NCBI RefSeq assembly: GCF_032918005.1
Contig: NZ_CP136628.1
Span: 4,511,501 to 4,575,500 of the forward strand
Reading direction: 5' to 3'
From: Bradyrhizobium sp. NDS-1
GTDB lineage: Bacteria > Pseudomonadota > Alphaproteobacteria > Rhizobiales > Xanthobacteraceae
DNA: 64,000 nucleotides
Shown here: one piece after another, positions 8,687 to 17,168 of the stretch
Layout: each line of letters opens with the position of its first letter
Numbering within the stretch: the stretch's first letter is position 1
Translations under genes and position numbers: made by a program
The notes under the pieces: model-generated
Database searches by the model: none
Told to the model about the DNA's origin: nothing
The model's input: the letters and a program-made list of their open reading frames with translations, nothing else

Positions 8687-9063
8687 AGGCACGCAACAGC
8701 ACGGCGCCGCTACGACGTCGCGTAAGCTGTCCGAGTCGATGTCGTGCGTTGAGTCCGGGCAATTACGGAAAGCGACGCGCAGGTCATCTTTCGCTCAAGA
8801 GAAAAGGCCGTCGGGAGCTATGCCGGCGGCCTTCTCTTGCAGCTGCCGGTTCCCGGAGCCCGGTTCTGCTGCAATTCCATGCTTCATGATCACGCCACGT
8901 ATTTAATAAATTCTTAATGGACCAACATGCTGCACATCATTTCTGCGCCATAAGCACAGAGATTGCGCGGCCTGTTCATCCGCTGGATATCGACTCAGTG
9001 GTACCATCCGACATGTGTTGAGACTTCCACCGAAGCTCAGCTCCTCACACCGGGGGAATTCTG
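8687..9063. other. Intergenic region with hairpin and AT-rich promoter zone
   Basis: 377 bases without a convincing gene. It holds the hairpin listed at 8801-8836 and an AT-rich tract around 8900-8920 (TTTAATAAATTCTTAAT), a likely promoter for the DUF6894 gene, whose GGGGGAA ribosome-binding site closes the region. Confidence 0.5.
8801..8836 (+). terminator. Probable terminator hairpin
   Basis: Imperfect stem GAAAAGGCCGTCGG / CCGGCGGCCTTCTC (12 of 14 paired, the rest G-U compatible) around an 8-base loop. It is 115 bases past the membrane-protein gene and lacks a long T-run. Confidence 0.45.
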
Positions 9064-9294
9064 ATGCCTTACTACTCCTTCGATCTTGTGGTTGGTGAAG
9101 AGTTCAGGAACCAGGGCGGAATCATTCTCGAAGACATCGAGGTTGCCTCCGATCGAGCCGATCAACTGGCGACCGAGCTGTCGCAGGTGAAGCCGGAGCT
9201 GCAGCAGAAGGGCTGCGCGGTGCGAGTCACCGATCGCGATCACAACGAGCTCTATCGGACACCGCTCGATCCGGTGCCGGCCTGGCGACGCTGA
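9064..9294 (+). CDS. DUF6894 family small protein
   Basis: A 76-residue protein beginning MPYYSFDLVVGEEFRNQGGIILED, the usual opening of the rhizobial DUF6894 group, in which a two-strand N-terminus precedes a helix of Asp/Ala/Glu residues (ASDRADQLATELSQVKPEL). Function unknown; members are often present in many copies per genome. A GGGGGAA ribosome-binding site precedes the ATG. Its stop codon directly abuts the stop of the convergent SDR gene with no spacer. Confidence 0.75.
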   Translation: MPYYSFDLVVGEEFRNQGGIILEDIEVASDRADQLATELSQVKPELQQKGCAVRVTDRDHNELYRTPLDPVPAWRR

Positions 9295-10080
9295 CTATTC
9301 AGCAAAGGACGGCGGCTCGAACCAGTTCGTCAGCGACAATCCGCCGTCGACGACGAAAGCCGCGCCGGTGACGTAACCGGAGAGCTTGTTCGACAGCACC
9401 GCGAGCGCCATCGGTGCGAGGTCATTGGCCTCACCGAGGCGCCCGAGCGGAATGTGCCGTGCCAGCGCGGGATCCGCAACGAACCCGCCGGCCGCGATCG
9501 CGCCGGGCACCAGCGCGTTGACGCGGATGCCGTAGCGGCCAAACGATTTGGCCAGCTCCTTCACCAGCATCGCCAGCCCCGCCTTCGCCGTTGAATAGTG
9601 CGGCAGGTTGCGCGGCGTGCCCGCATGCAGCGAGGTGAGAAACAGGAACGAGCCCGGCCGCTTCGCCGCGATCAGCCGCTTTGCGAGTTCGCGCGCCAGG
9701 TGAAAGCCGGCATCGAGATTGACGGCATGCATCTGCTGCCAGATCCTGCGATCGACCGCGAACACATGATCGGCCTCCCGCCGCGGTGGCGACGCGCTGT
9801 GGACCAAATGCGTGATCTCGCCCAATGCTGCGTTCGCGGCGGCAAGCAGCGCGTCGCACGCATCCAACTCGGCGAGATCGCCGACCCAGGGCACCGCCAA
9901 TTCAGGCCGCCGGCTGGCGCCGATCGCGGCCGTCACCCGCTCGGCGTTCACATCGGCGAACACGGTCCGGACGCCCTCGCCGACCAAGGCCTGCGCGATC
10001 GCGCGGCCGATGCCGTTGCCCGCGCCGGTGACGAGTGCGGTGTCACGGGCAGGATCGAACGGGGTGCTGAACAGGCTCAT
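9295..10080 (-). CDS. Short-chain dehydrogenase/reductase
   Basis: A 261-residue classical SDR. The cofactor motif is TGAGNGIGRAIAQ near residue 20, Asp about 40 residues later (VFADVN) favours NAD(H), and the catalytic Ser and Tyr-x3-Lys lie in LFLTSLHAG and HYSTAKAGLAM. The C-terminus has the usual GAAFVVDGGLS. Start MSLFSTPFD chosen over a longer form with no ribosome-binding site. Substrate unknown; it stands alone, so no pathway can be assigned. Confidence 0.85.
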   Translation of the reverse strand: MSLFSTPFDPARDTALVTGAGNGIGRAIAQALVGEGVRTVFADVNAERVTAAIGASRRPELAVPWVGDLAELDACDALLAAANAALGEITHLVHSASPPRREADHVFAVDRRIWQQMHAVNLDAGFHLARELAKRLIAAKRPGSFLFLTSLHAGTPRNLPHYSTAKAGLAMLVKELAKSFGRYGIRVNALVPGAIAAGGFVADPALARHIPLGRLGEANDLAPMALAVLSNKLSGYVTGAAFVVDGGLSLTNWFEPPSFAE

Positions 10081-10210
10081 GTCACTCTCCGCGGCCGGAT
10101 TTCGGGCCACGATAGCGCACCGCAGGGGGAAGCGACAAATTCGCCCCGGCACCATTGCCGAGCGGCCCGCCGGACGCTAGCCTCTCAAAAAACGGAGGAG
10201 ATACCTGAGG

Positions 10211-10600
10211 ATGCGCTACGGTTTGCTGATCGCTGGCCTGTTGCTGATCGCCGCTCCGGCCCAAGCCGATGACCACACACGCTCGACCTATGTCACACTG
10301 GTCTTGCAGGCCTTCGCCGCCAAGGTCGAATGCCCGGGCACGGACGTGGCCTACCAGGACCTGGTGCAGAAGGCGGAGCAGATGCACCTGCCCCAAGGCA
10401 CCACCGAGAAGGTGCGCAAGGCGATTGCATGGATGCACACCGGCGGCAAGATGGGAGAGAAGCAGGACGACGATTTGATGGCCGAGGTCGCCGTGGCGAC
10501 CCAGGCGACCGATCTCAACCAGCGCCGCCTCGGCATGCCCAATTGGTGCGAGACTCAGAAGAGCAACCTCGCCGGCCTGATCCGCGCCAAAGGCGGCTAG
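10211..10600 (+). CDS. Secreted hypothetical protein
   Basis: A 129-residue protein with a signal peptide (MRYGLLIAGLLLIAAPAQA, cut before DDHT). The mature part is a small helical domain with two Cys (KVECPG and NWCETQK) that may pair in the periplasm. CGGAGGAG lies upstream of the ATG. No family recognised. Confidence 0.7.
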   Translation: MRYGLLIAGLLLIAAPAQADDHTRSTYVTLVLQAFAAKVECPGTDVAYQDLVQKAEQMHLPQGTTEKVRKAIAWMHTGGKMGEKQDDDLMAEVAVATQATDLNQRRLGMPNWCETQKSNLAGLIRAKGG

Positions 10601-10712
10601 CAGGCAGCTTTCGCGGCGTTAAGCACGCCGCAGGGAGATTTTGCGCCGGCCAAAAATTGTTCACAATTCTGGAAAGCATGCGGGCCTCTTCGAATTCGAA
10701 CAGGAATCTCTC

Positions 10713-10958
10713 ATGCGGATGATCCATGTCGTTTTCGCCGGCACGCTCGCGGCCGCCACGGTGCTGACGGGCCCTGTGCTGGCGAAGAATTCAGACAGCC
10801 AAAAAGCCGAGGGCAATTCGCCCTCCTCGAGCTGCAGCGCCTATCAGCAGGCGCCTGACGGGACTTGGGAGCAGCTTCCCTGCAAGGAGGCAGGGGACCG
10901 CAGCCAGCCGCAAACCCGCAGATCCTCATCGCAGGGAACCGAGCACGACGGCCGTTGA
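10713..10958 (+). CDS. Small secreted hypothetical protein
   Basis: An 81-residue protein with a signal peptide (about residues 1-23, ending in GPVLA). The mature part is polar and Ser/Gln-rich, with two Cys in SSCSAYQQ and QLPCKEAG. The start at 10713 is preferred over an upstream ATG because it begins the signal peptide; the ribosome-binding site AGGAA is modest. Low complexity and no known domain. Confidence 0.6.
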   Translation: MRMIHVVFAGTLAAATVLTGPVLAKNSDSQKAEGNSPSSSCSAYQQAPDGTWEQLPCKEAGDRSQPQTRRSSSQGTEHDGR

Positions 10959-10980
10959 GGCGCCTGCCCCTGCAGGTGGT

Positions 10981-11166
10981 TCAGCTCTGGTGAGGCCCGC
11001 GTATGATCTTCATGGCATCGGCGATGTGACGCCACTCTCTGGCCTCTTCGCCCTCGCCGCGGCCCTCGCAGGCCTGGGCCTGCTCGGCGGCCTTGGCGAT
11101 CGCAGCAAAACCGTGCTGTTCGAGCATCTGCCGCGCAACGGTATGGACCTGAACCTCGGACATCAT
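10981..11166 (-). CDS. Small hypothetical protein (61 aa)
   Basis: A compact, mostly helical protein (MMSEVQVHTVARQMLEQHG, then a Glu/Ala/Arg helix). GGAGAG nine bases upstream of the first ATG supports translation. No Cys, signal or membrane segment; no family recognised. It sits head-to-tail upstream-side of minE but about 200 bases from it, so it is probably independent. Confidence 0.6.
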   Translation of the reverse strand: MMSEVQVHTVARQMLEQHGFAAIAKAAEQAQACEGRGEGEEAREWRHIADAMKIIRGPHQS

Positions 11167-11304
11167 GGGCGCTCTCCGTCTGATGAGGCCGCGGGGTCTG
11201 GCTCGACTCTCCCGCGGTCTCAGATAATGATCTTGCCGCAGGTCCCGTTCCGCCCGCCGTCGATCACATCGGCAGGCCGGGGAACGTAAGCGACACGAAC
11301 GACA

Positions 11305-11336
11305 AAGGCGGCCCGCCATGCCCGGCGGACCGCCTT
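11305..11336 (-). terminator. Terminator of the min operon
   Basis: Stem AAGGCGGCCCGCC / GGCGGACCGCCTT (12 of 13 paired) with a 6-base loop, followed on the minus strand by TTTG. It lies 39 bases beyond the minE stop. Confidence 0.7.
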
Positions 11337-11374
11337 CTCACCCACCCCAAATGGGCCGCCGTCAGTCGCGCCCC

Positions 11375-11656
11375 CTACGCGACCGCCGCTTTCTTGCGCT
11401 CGAAATCATTGGGCACCTCGATATCGACCTCCAGGGTCGACACATCGTCGCCGCGCTCGAGCCGCACGATGACCTTGGTCGGATCCAGCGTCACATGCTT
11501 GGAGACGACAGCGAGAATTTCCTCACGCAGCACGCCGAGCAGATCGGGCTGGCCACGCATTCCGCGTTCATGGGCAAGCAGGATCTGCAGCCGTTCGCGC
11601 GCGACGGGTGCAGAGGCCTTGTTCCCGCGGAGAAGTCGGAGCAGACCCATGCTCAT
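11375..11656 (-). CDS. minE: Cell division topological specificity factor MinE
   Basis: A 93-residue MinE. The N-terminal MinD-activating segment contains [13 protein letters not shown], and the C-terminal topological-specificity domain has the [13 protein letters not shown] and [10 protein letters not shown] strands. MinE stimulates MinD ATPase and releases it from the membrane, driving pole-to-pole oscillation. GGAGGG precedes the ATG at 11656, and the gene overlaps minD by four bases (ATGA), so they are translationally coupled. Last gene of minCDE. Confidence 0.95.
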   Translation of the reverse strand: MSMGLLRLLRGNKASAPVARERLQILLAHERGMRGQPDLLGVLREEILAVVSKHVTLDPTKVIVRLERGDDVSTLEVDIEVPNDFERKKAAVA

Positions 11657-12468
11657 GCCGCCCTCCGTCGCAGCAGACGATCCATGAAGCCCTTGCGCTC
11701 GGTCGGCACCTGCATCGGAACGGTGTCGCCGCACAGCCGGCGCGCCGCGTCGATATAGGCCCGCGCCGGTGCGCCGTCCGCGTTCGACAGCGTGACCGGC
11801 GTGCCGACGTTGGAGGCGCGCAGCACGTCCTGGCTCTCGGGGATGATGCCGAGCAAGGGTGTCGCGAGGATCTCGAGGATGTCCTCGATCGTCAGCATCT
11901 CGCCGCGCGCGGCGCGTGAGGGATCGTAGCGGGTGATGAGAATGTGCTTCTCGACCCGCTCGCCCTTCTCGGCTCGCACGGTCTTGGAATCGAGCATGCC
12001 GATGATGCGGTCGGAATCGCGCACCGACGACACTTCCGGATTGGTGACGATCACGGCCTCGTCGGCGAAGCGCATCGCCATGGAGGCGCCGCGCTCGATG
12101 CCGGCCGGGCTGTCGCAGATCACCCAGTCGAAGCGGCCGCGCAAATCCTCGATGACCTTGCCGACACCCTCTTCCGTCAGCGCGTCCTTGTCGCGGGTCT
12201 GCGAGGCCGGCAGCAGCCACAAATTCTCCAGACGCTTGTCCTTGATCAGCGCCTGCGGGAGTTTGGCAACGCCCTGCACCACGTTGATGAGGTCGAACAC
12301 GACGCGGCGTTCGGCCCCCATCACGAGGTCGAGGTTCCGCAGGCCGACGTCGAAATCGACGACGACGACCTTGTCGCCGCGCTGCGCGAGCGCGGCCCCC
12401 AGCGCGGCGGTGGTCGTGGTCTTGCCGACCCCGCCCTTGCCTGATGTCACGACCAGTACCTTGGCCAT
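11653..12468 (-). CDS. minD: Septum site-determining ATPase MinD
   Basis: A 271-residue deviant-Walker ATPase. The N-terminus has [16 protein letters not shown] (P-loop with signature Lys), [14 protein letters not shown] (switch I) and [10 protein letters not shown] (switch II/Walker B). The C-terminus ends in a basic amphipathic helix, [12 protein letters not shown], for membrane targeting. MinD recruits MinC to membranes to block FtsZ assembly away from midcell. It lies 19 bases downstream of minC and overlaps minE by four. Confidence 0.97.
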   Translation of the reverse strand: MAKVLVVTSGKGGVGKTTTTAALGAALAQRGDKVVVVDFDVGLRNLDLVMGAERRVVFDLINVVQGVAKLPQALIKDKRLENLWLLPASQTRDKDALTEEGVGKVIEDLRGRFDWVICDSPAGIERGASMAMRFADEAVIVTNPEVSSVRDSDRIIGMLDSKTVRAEKGERVEKHILITRYDPSRAARGEMLTIEDILEILATPLLGIIPESQDVLRASNVGTPVTLSNADGAPARAYIDAARRLCGDTVPMQVPTERKGFMDRLLRRRAA

Positions 12469-12487
12469 CTCGAAAATCTCCTTCTGG

Positions 12488-13186
12488 TCAGTTCAGCGCG
12501 GTAATTCGCATGGTGTTGCCTTGCAGGAAGGCTTGGGCCGGCCGCCCGCGAAGAGCGGCGTCGATATCGTCGGCGGTCTGATAAAATCCATCGATTGCAA
12601 GCAGTTCGGCCTCGATCTTCTGACAATAGATGCGCGCACTCGTGTGCCCGTTCACGCCCGCCATGGCGCGGCCGCGCAGGGCGCCGTAGACGTGGATCGA
12701 GCCGCCGGCGACGACTTCCGCGCCGGAACCGACCGAGCCGAGGATGGTGACGTCGCCTTCGGGGAAGATCACGGTCTGGCCCGATCGCACCGGGTTTTCG
12801 AGCAGCAGTGAGGTCGGCTTGGCCTCGGTCTTCGCCTCAGCCTTTTTGGGCGCGTTTGGCTCGACCACGCAGCTGCGTCCGCCCGACAGCAGCGGCGGCA
12901 TCATCGGGGTCAACCTGGCCTCCTCCACGCCCTCGATCCCGAGCACGCGGATGTTGCGGTCCTGCAGGCTGGTGAGCAGATGGCCGATGCCGGACTGGCT
13001 GAGGTCGACCGAGGACAGGTCGATCACCACGGGCCGGCCGGCAAAGAAGCCCGGTGAGCGGGCGATGGTCGCGTCGATCTCGTGCAGCCAGTCCAGAACC
13101 GGAACCGTCGGCGTGAACACGAAGGCCACGTAGGAGCGCCCGCGCAGGCGCACCATTTGGCGTTGAGGTTTGACTGCAGCCTCCAT
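12488..13186 (-). CDS. minC: Septum site-determining protein MinC
   Basis: A 232-residue inhibitor of FtsZ polymerisation. The N-terminal domain (about 1-105) carries FAGRPVVIDLSSVDLSQ; a Pro/Lys-rich linker follows, then the C-terminal beta-helix that binds MinD (QTVIFPEGDVTILGSVGSGAEVVA, then GSIHVYGALRGRAMAG). First gene of minCDE. No strong ribosome-binding site is seen before the ATG at 13186. Confidence 0.95.
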   Translation of the reverse strand: MEAAVKPQRQMVRLRGRSYVAFVFTPTVPVLDWLHEIDATIARSPGFFAGRPVVIDLSSVDLSQSGIGHLLTSLQDRNIRVLGIEGVEEARLTPMMPPLLSGGRSCVVEPNAPKKAEAKTEAKPTSLLLENPVRSGQTVIFPEGDVTILGSVGSGAEVVAGGSIHVYGALRGRAMAGVNGHTSARIYCQKIEAELLAIDGFYQTADDIDAALRGRPAQAFLQGNTMRITALN

Positions 13187-13300
13187 AGCGGCCGACTCGT
13201 TCCCTGTTATTGAATGGTTAACGATGCGGCGGATATGGTTAATGGCCGGTTAATTCTCCGTGGGAATACCTGGGGGATGGGCAGGCTGGAGCCGCTTTCG

Positions 13301-13434
13301 TGTCCCGGACGGGCTGCAGCGTGCAACGCTGCTGCGCAGAGCCGGGACCCACGCCTCCCGGATCATGCTCTCGGTAAAATGGGCCCCGGCTCTGCAGCGC
13401 ACCGTCTAAGGGACGCTGCGCTACGTCCGGGGCA
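13301..13434. repeat. Long imperfect inverted-repeat element
   Basis: A 134-bp palindromic element with outer arms TGTCCCGGACGGGCTGCAGCG and CGCTGCGCTACGTCCGGGGCA, and inner arms GCTGCGCAGAGCCGGGACCC and GGGCCCCGGCTCTGCAGCGC. It lies between minC and the ABC binding-protein gene. It resembles dispersed non-coding elements of Bradyrhizobium chromosomes, and could also end transcription. Confidence 0.6.
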
Positions 13435-13463
13435 GGTGCGGAGAACGGGGCAACGGCTGCCCC

Positions 13464-14480
13464 TTACCTCTTCACCTTGCTCGCGTCCATCTTGATGCTC
13501 GGATCCAGCATCTTCGTCGTGAACGCCGTCGTCACGTCGAATGGCTTCTCCATGCCGAGATAGGTGTGGACCAGATCGTAGTCCTTCTTCATCCGCTCGC
13601 CGTCGATCCAGCCGAGACCCTTGGTGGTGGTGAACTCGTCCGTCATCAGGAACTTGATGCGCTCCCACTGGCGCTCCTGGTTCTCCTTGTCGAGACCGGA
13701 GACCTGGTCGAGCAGCGCCTTCAGGCACGGCGTGGCGTCGGCGACGCAGGCGGCAAAGGCCTTCTGCGTGACACGCACGAAGTCTTCGACGACCTTCGGA
13801 TTCTTCTGCAGGTAAGCGCCGTTGACGATCAGCGAGTTGCCGTAAGGATTGAGCCCGATGTCCTTCCAGTTGACGTAGCCGAGGTCCTGTCCGAACTCGA
13901 TCACCTTCAGATCGTGCTCGTTGTAGAAGTCACTGATGATGTCGACGGTGTGGCTCTTCAACGCCGCGATCTTCGCGGTCGGCCCGACATTGACGAAGCC
14001 GACGGCATCGGGTGCAAGGCCTGCGGCCTTGGCGAAGGCCGGCCACATCACGCGCGAGGCATCGCCGGGCGGATTGCCGATCTTGTGGCCGGCAAAATCC
14101 TTCACCCCGTTCACGCCGTAGCTCTTCAGCCAGTAGAAGGTCTGTCCGGTATTGGCGTAGACGCTCATCACGGCAACGGTGTCGGCGCCCTTGCTCTTGG
14201 CCACCAGCATGGTGGCGAGATCGGCGACGCCGAAGGGCGAGCCGCCGGAGCCGACCTTGGCGGCGGAGACGCCGGAGCCCTTGCCGACCTCGATGGAGAG
14301 GTCGATGCCCGCCTTCTCGTACCAGCCCTGCGCCTTGGCGTAATAATACGGCGAGTGGTCGGCCGTCGGCGTCCAGTTGAGGATCAGGTTCACAGCCTCG
14401 CCCGCGCTCGCCGGCACCGCCGGCAAACCGAGCGCCAGCGCCAATACCAGGGCAGAGCCCGCCGCTTGCAAATGCTTCAT
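13464..14480 (-). CDS. ABC transporter substrate-binding protein, NMT1/SsuA type
   Basis: A 338-residue periplasmic protein. A signal peptide (residues 1-24, ending VPASA) is followed by the NMT1/THI5-like fold: LNLILNWTPTADHSPYYYAKAQGWY-type opening (seen as VNLILNWTPTADHSPYYYA), then GKGSGVSAAKVGSGGSPFGVAD and KSKGADTVAVMSVY. GAGGAGAGG precedes the ATG. It is divergent from the TetR, permease and enzyme genes that end with a matching ATPase. NMT1-like proteins bind pyrimidines, taurine, sulfonates or other small molecules; the ligand here is unknown. Confidence 0.85.
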   Translation of the reverse strand: MKHLQAAGSALVLALALGLPAVPASAGEAVNLILNWTPTADHSPYYYAKAQGWYEKAGIDLSIEVGKGSGVSAAKVGSGGSPFGVADLATMLVAKSKGADTVAVMSVYANTGQTFYWLKSYGVNGVKDFAGHKIGNPPGDASRVMWPAFAKAAGLAPDAVGFVNVGPTAKIAALKSHTVDIISDFYNEHDLKVIEFGQDLGYVNWKDIGLNPYGNSLIVNGAYLQKNPKVVEDFVRVTQKAFAACVADATPCLKALLDQVSGLDKENQERQWERIKFLMTDEFTTTKGLGWIDGERMKKDYDLVHTYLGMEKPFDVTTAFTTKMLDPSIKMDASKVKR

Positions 14481-14580
14481 CGCACCTCTCCTCATTGCCG
14501 CGACCCGGCTTGTCGCTCTCCCCATGGAAGGATACCAATGCAACAAGCCCGCCCTCAACTTGTCAACTGTTTGGTTGGAA

Positions 14581-15228
14581 ATGACCGCAAAACGATCTGG
14601 CGACACCGTGCCGCAGCGGCGCGACCCCGTCGCCACCCGCAAGAAACTGCTCACCGCGGCGCGGCTGGAATTCGCCCGGCATGGCCTTGCGGGGGCCCGC
14701 GTCGACGAGATCGCCGAGCGCGCCGGCGTCAACAAGCAGCTCGTCTATCATTACTTCGGCGACAAGGACGCGCTCTACCTCGCCGTACTCGAATGGGTCT
14801 ATGAGGACATCCGCGAGCAGGAGCGCCGGCTCAATCTCGAAGGCCTGCCACCGGAGAAGGCGATCCGCAGGCTGATCGAAGCCTCGTTCGACCATCTGGC
14901 CGCAAACCCCGATTTCATCGTGCTTTTGAACGACGAGAACCGCAGCGGCGCCCGCCACGTCCGCGGCTCGACCCGGCTGGAGGCGATGCATTCCCCGCTG
15001 GTCAAGAGCGTCTCGCACATCCTCAACGAAGGCGTGCGCGCGGGCGTGTTCCGCAAGGGGATCGATCCGGTCCAACTCTATATCTCCATTGCCGGCCTCA
15101 GCTATTTCTTCTTCTCCAACACGCCGACGCTGTCGGCGATTTTCGGCAAGGACCTGTCGAGCCGCGCCCAGCGCCGCGCCCGTCGCAGGCACGTCGCCGA
15201 CCTCGTGCTCCACTCGCTCCGGCCATAA
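14581..15228 (+). CDS. TetR family regulator, RutR-like
   Basis: A 215-residue regulator. The helix-turn-helix is at about 20-65 (ARVDEIAERAGVNKQLVYHYFGDKDALY) and the ligand domain carries DENRSGARHVRGSTRLEAMHSPL. Located between the divergent binding-protein gene and the permease gene, with a 7-2-7 palindrome right after its stop in the spacing used by RutR. The ATG lacks a good ribosome-binding site; an in-frame ATG at 14524 would add 19 residues. It likely controls the whole cluster, sensing the imported compound or a product. Confidence 0.82.
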   Translation: MTAKRSGDTVPQRRDPVATRKKLLTAARLEFARHGLAGARVDEIAERAGVNKQLVYHYFGDKDALYLAVLEWVYEDIREQERRLNLEGLPPEKAIRRLIEASFDHLAANPDFIVLLNDENRSGARHVRGSTRLEAMHSPLVKSVSHILNEGVRAGVFRKGIDPVQLYISIAGLSYFFFSNTPTLSAIFGKDLSSRAQRRARRRHVADLVLHSLRP

Positions 15229-15244
15229 TCAACCAACTGGTTGA
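15229..15244. promoter_or_regulatory. Palindromic operator before ABC permease gene
   Basis: TCAACCA-AC-TGGTTGA has perfect 7-bp arms with a 2-bp spacer, the same geometry as the RutR site TTGACCA-NN-TGGTCAA. It follows the tetR stop by one base, 83 bases before the permease start. A weaker relative (TCAACTGTTTGGTTGG) lies just before the tetR ATG. Confidence 0.65.
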
Positions 15245-15327
15245 AACTTTCCTCAAGGGCGGTTAGGCTTGCGGCTGCTTAGGCTGAAGATTTGCGGCAT
15301 CGCCGCCGCGCCAACAGGGAGCAACCG

Positions 15328-16098
15328 GTGGCAGGAGACAGCGCACGCGCCTCGCGCAGGTTTGCGATCATCCTGATCGTGCACCTCGCCGTGCTCGTGC
15401 TCTGGCAGGTCCTGGTCGACGCCTTCCACGTGCCGAAATTCATCCTGCCCTCCCCGCTCGCGACCGTGCAGACGCTGGGAACCGCGAGCTATGCCTGGGG
15501 CGCCAACACGCTGGTGACGGCGATCGAGATCCTCGGCGGCTTCGCGCTCGGCGCCTTCGTCGGCGTCGCGCTCGCGGTGATCTTCAGTTGGGCGCCGCTG
15601 CTGAGCCTCGTGCTGCTGCCGCTGTTCGTGACACTGAACATGATCCCGAAGGTCGCGCTCGGCCCGCTCTTCATCGTCTGGTTCTCCTACGGCATCGTGC
15701 CGAACATCCTGATCGCCTTCAGCATCTGCTTCTTTCCGATCCTGCTCACCACCGCGCGGGGCCTGCGCGAGGTCGAGCCGGACCTGCTCGACCTCGTGAA
15801 ATCGCTGCGCGGCTCGCGCTGGACGTTGTTTCGCAAGATCCAGCTGCCGGGATCGCTGCCTTACATATTCTCCGGCATGAAGGTCGGCGCCATCCTCGCG
15901 GTCGCCGGCGCCATCGTCGGGGAATTCATCGCCTCCGAGCGCGGGCTCGGCTACCTCATGATCCAGGTGCAGTCCTCGCTCGACACGCCCGCGATGGTGA
16001 TGGCGGTCGTGCTGCTGACACTGCTCGGGGTCGCGCTCTACGGCCTGGTGCTCGCCCTCGAACGCATGTTCGTGGTCGGCGACGCAAGACAGACCTGA
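15328..16098 (+). CDS. ABC transporter permease, SsuC/TauC type
   Basis: A 256-residue inner-membrane protein with about six hydrophobic helices and the binding-protein-dependent transport motif (EVEPDLLDLVKSLRGSRWTLFRKIQLPGSLPYIFSGMKVG; the EAA loop that contacts the ATPase). GTG at 15328 was chosen because GGGAG lies upstream and a positively charged, short N-terminus results. Together with the binding protein at 13464 and the ATPase at 19026 it completes a Tau/Ssu-type importer. Confidence 0.9.
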   Translation: MAGDSARASRRFAIILIVHLAVLVLWQVLVDAFHVPKFILPSPLATVQTLGTASYAWGANTLVTAIEILGGFALGAFVGVALAVIFSWAPLLSLVLLPLFVTLNMIPKVALGPLFIVWFSYGIVPNILIAFSICFFPILLTTARGLREVEPDLLDLVKSLRGSRWTLFRKIQLPGSLPYIFSGMKVGAILAVAGAIVGEFIASERGLGYLMIQVQSSLDTPAMVMAVVLLTLLGVALYGLVLALERMFVVGDARQT

Positions 16099-16130
16099 CA
16101 ACGACAGAACTAGGACCGGGGACCAGATCC

Positions 16131-17168
16131 ATGCTGCTCACACGCCAGACGCTGCCCAAGACCATCCCCGATATCGCTGCCCTCGACGATCTCCTGTGCC
16201 GGCCGAGCCAGGCGCTGATCGACGACCTCAAGAAAGTCGAGGGCGACATCATGATCCTCGGCGTCGGCGGCAAGATGGGGCCGACGCTGGCGGGGCTCGC
16301 AAAAGCCGCCGTCCCGGATCGCCGCGTGATCGGCGTCGCCCGCTTCAGCGAAGCCGGTGTTGAGGAGTGGCTGCAGGCGCGCGGCGTGGAGACCATCAGT
16401 TGCGACCTGATGGACGAGCGCGCGATCCAGGCGCTGCCGAAGACACCCAACATCATTTTCATGGCCGGTAGAAAATTCGGCGCCGAGGGCGATCTGTCGC
16501 TGACTTGGGCCATGAACGCGCACGTGCCGGCGCTGGTCGCGCAGGCCTTCCCGTCCTCGCGCATCGTCGCGTTCTCGACCGGCTGCATCTATCCGTTCGT
16601 GCCGGTCGACGGCAAAGGCTCGACCGAGGACATGGCGCCGAACCCGCCCGGCGAATACGCGCAATCCTGCGTCGGCCGGGAGCGGATGTTCGAGTATTTC
16701 TCGCATAAGTTCGCAACGCCGGGACGGCTGTTCCGCCTCAATTACGCAATCGACATGCGCTACGGCGTCCTGCACGACATCGCGACGAAAGTGCTCGCGG
16801 GTACACCGATCGACGTCAGCCTCGGCCATGTCAATTTCATCTGGCAGGGCGACGCCTCGGCGCAGGCACTGCGCTGCCTCGCGCATTGCACGACGCCGAC
16901 CTCGCCGATCAACGTCAGCGGCCACGAGATTTTGGCGGTGCGCGATCTCGCCCAAAAATTCGGCGCAAGGTTCGGCCGCGCACCGGTGCTGACAGGCAAG
17001 GAGGAGCCGACGGCGTGGCTGACCGACACGTCAAGGGCGGTCGAACTGTTCGGCCTGCCTGTCGTCGACACCGAGCAACTGATCGCCTGGACCGCGGATT
17101 GGGTCTCGCGCGCCATGCCGAGCCTCGGCAAGCCCACCAAATACGAGGTGCGCGATGGCCGTTACTGA
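16131..17168 (+). CDS. NAD-dependent epimerase/dehydratase-like protein
   Basis: A 345-residue extended-SDR fold protein. A dinucleotide motif MILGVGGKMGPTLAG lies at 42-55 after a 40-residue N-terminal extension; VAFSTGCIYPF carries the Ser/Thr near 150, and Tyr176 is in GEYAQSCVGRERMFEYF. The Lys expected four residues after Tyr is Cys180, so the standard catalytic triad is incomplete. It lies 32 bases after the permease gene and overlaps the acetyltransferase by 14 bases. It may act on the imported compound; the reaction is unknown. Confidence 0.8.
   Translation: MLLTRQTLPKTIPDIAALDDLLCRPSQALIDDLKKVEGDIMILGVGGKMGPTLAGLAKAAVPDRRVIGVARFSEAGVEEWLQARGVETISCDLMDERAIQALPKTPNIIFMAGRKFGAEGDLSLTWAMNAHVPALVAQAFPSSRIVAFSTGCIYPFVPVDGKGSTEDMAPNPPGEYAQSCVGRERMFEYFSHKFATPGRLFRLNYAIDMRYGVLHDIATKVLAGTPIDVSLGHVNFIWQGDASAQALRCLAHCTTPTSPINVSGHEILAVRDLAQKFGARFGRAPVLTGKEEPTAWLTDTSRAVELFGLPVVDTEQLIAWTADWVSRAMPSLGKPTKYEVRDGRY

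Noticed and set aside
14481..14580. TPP riboswitch before the NMT1-type binding protein
   Set aside because: The leader is too short and lacks the conserved thi-box sequences.
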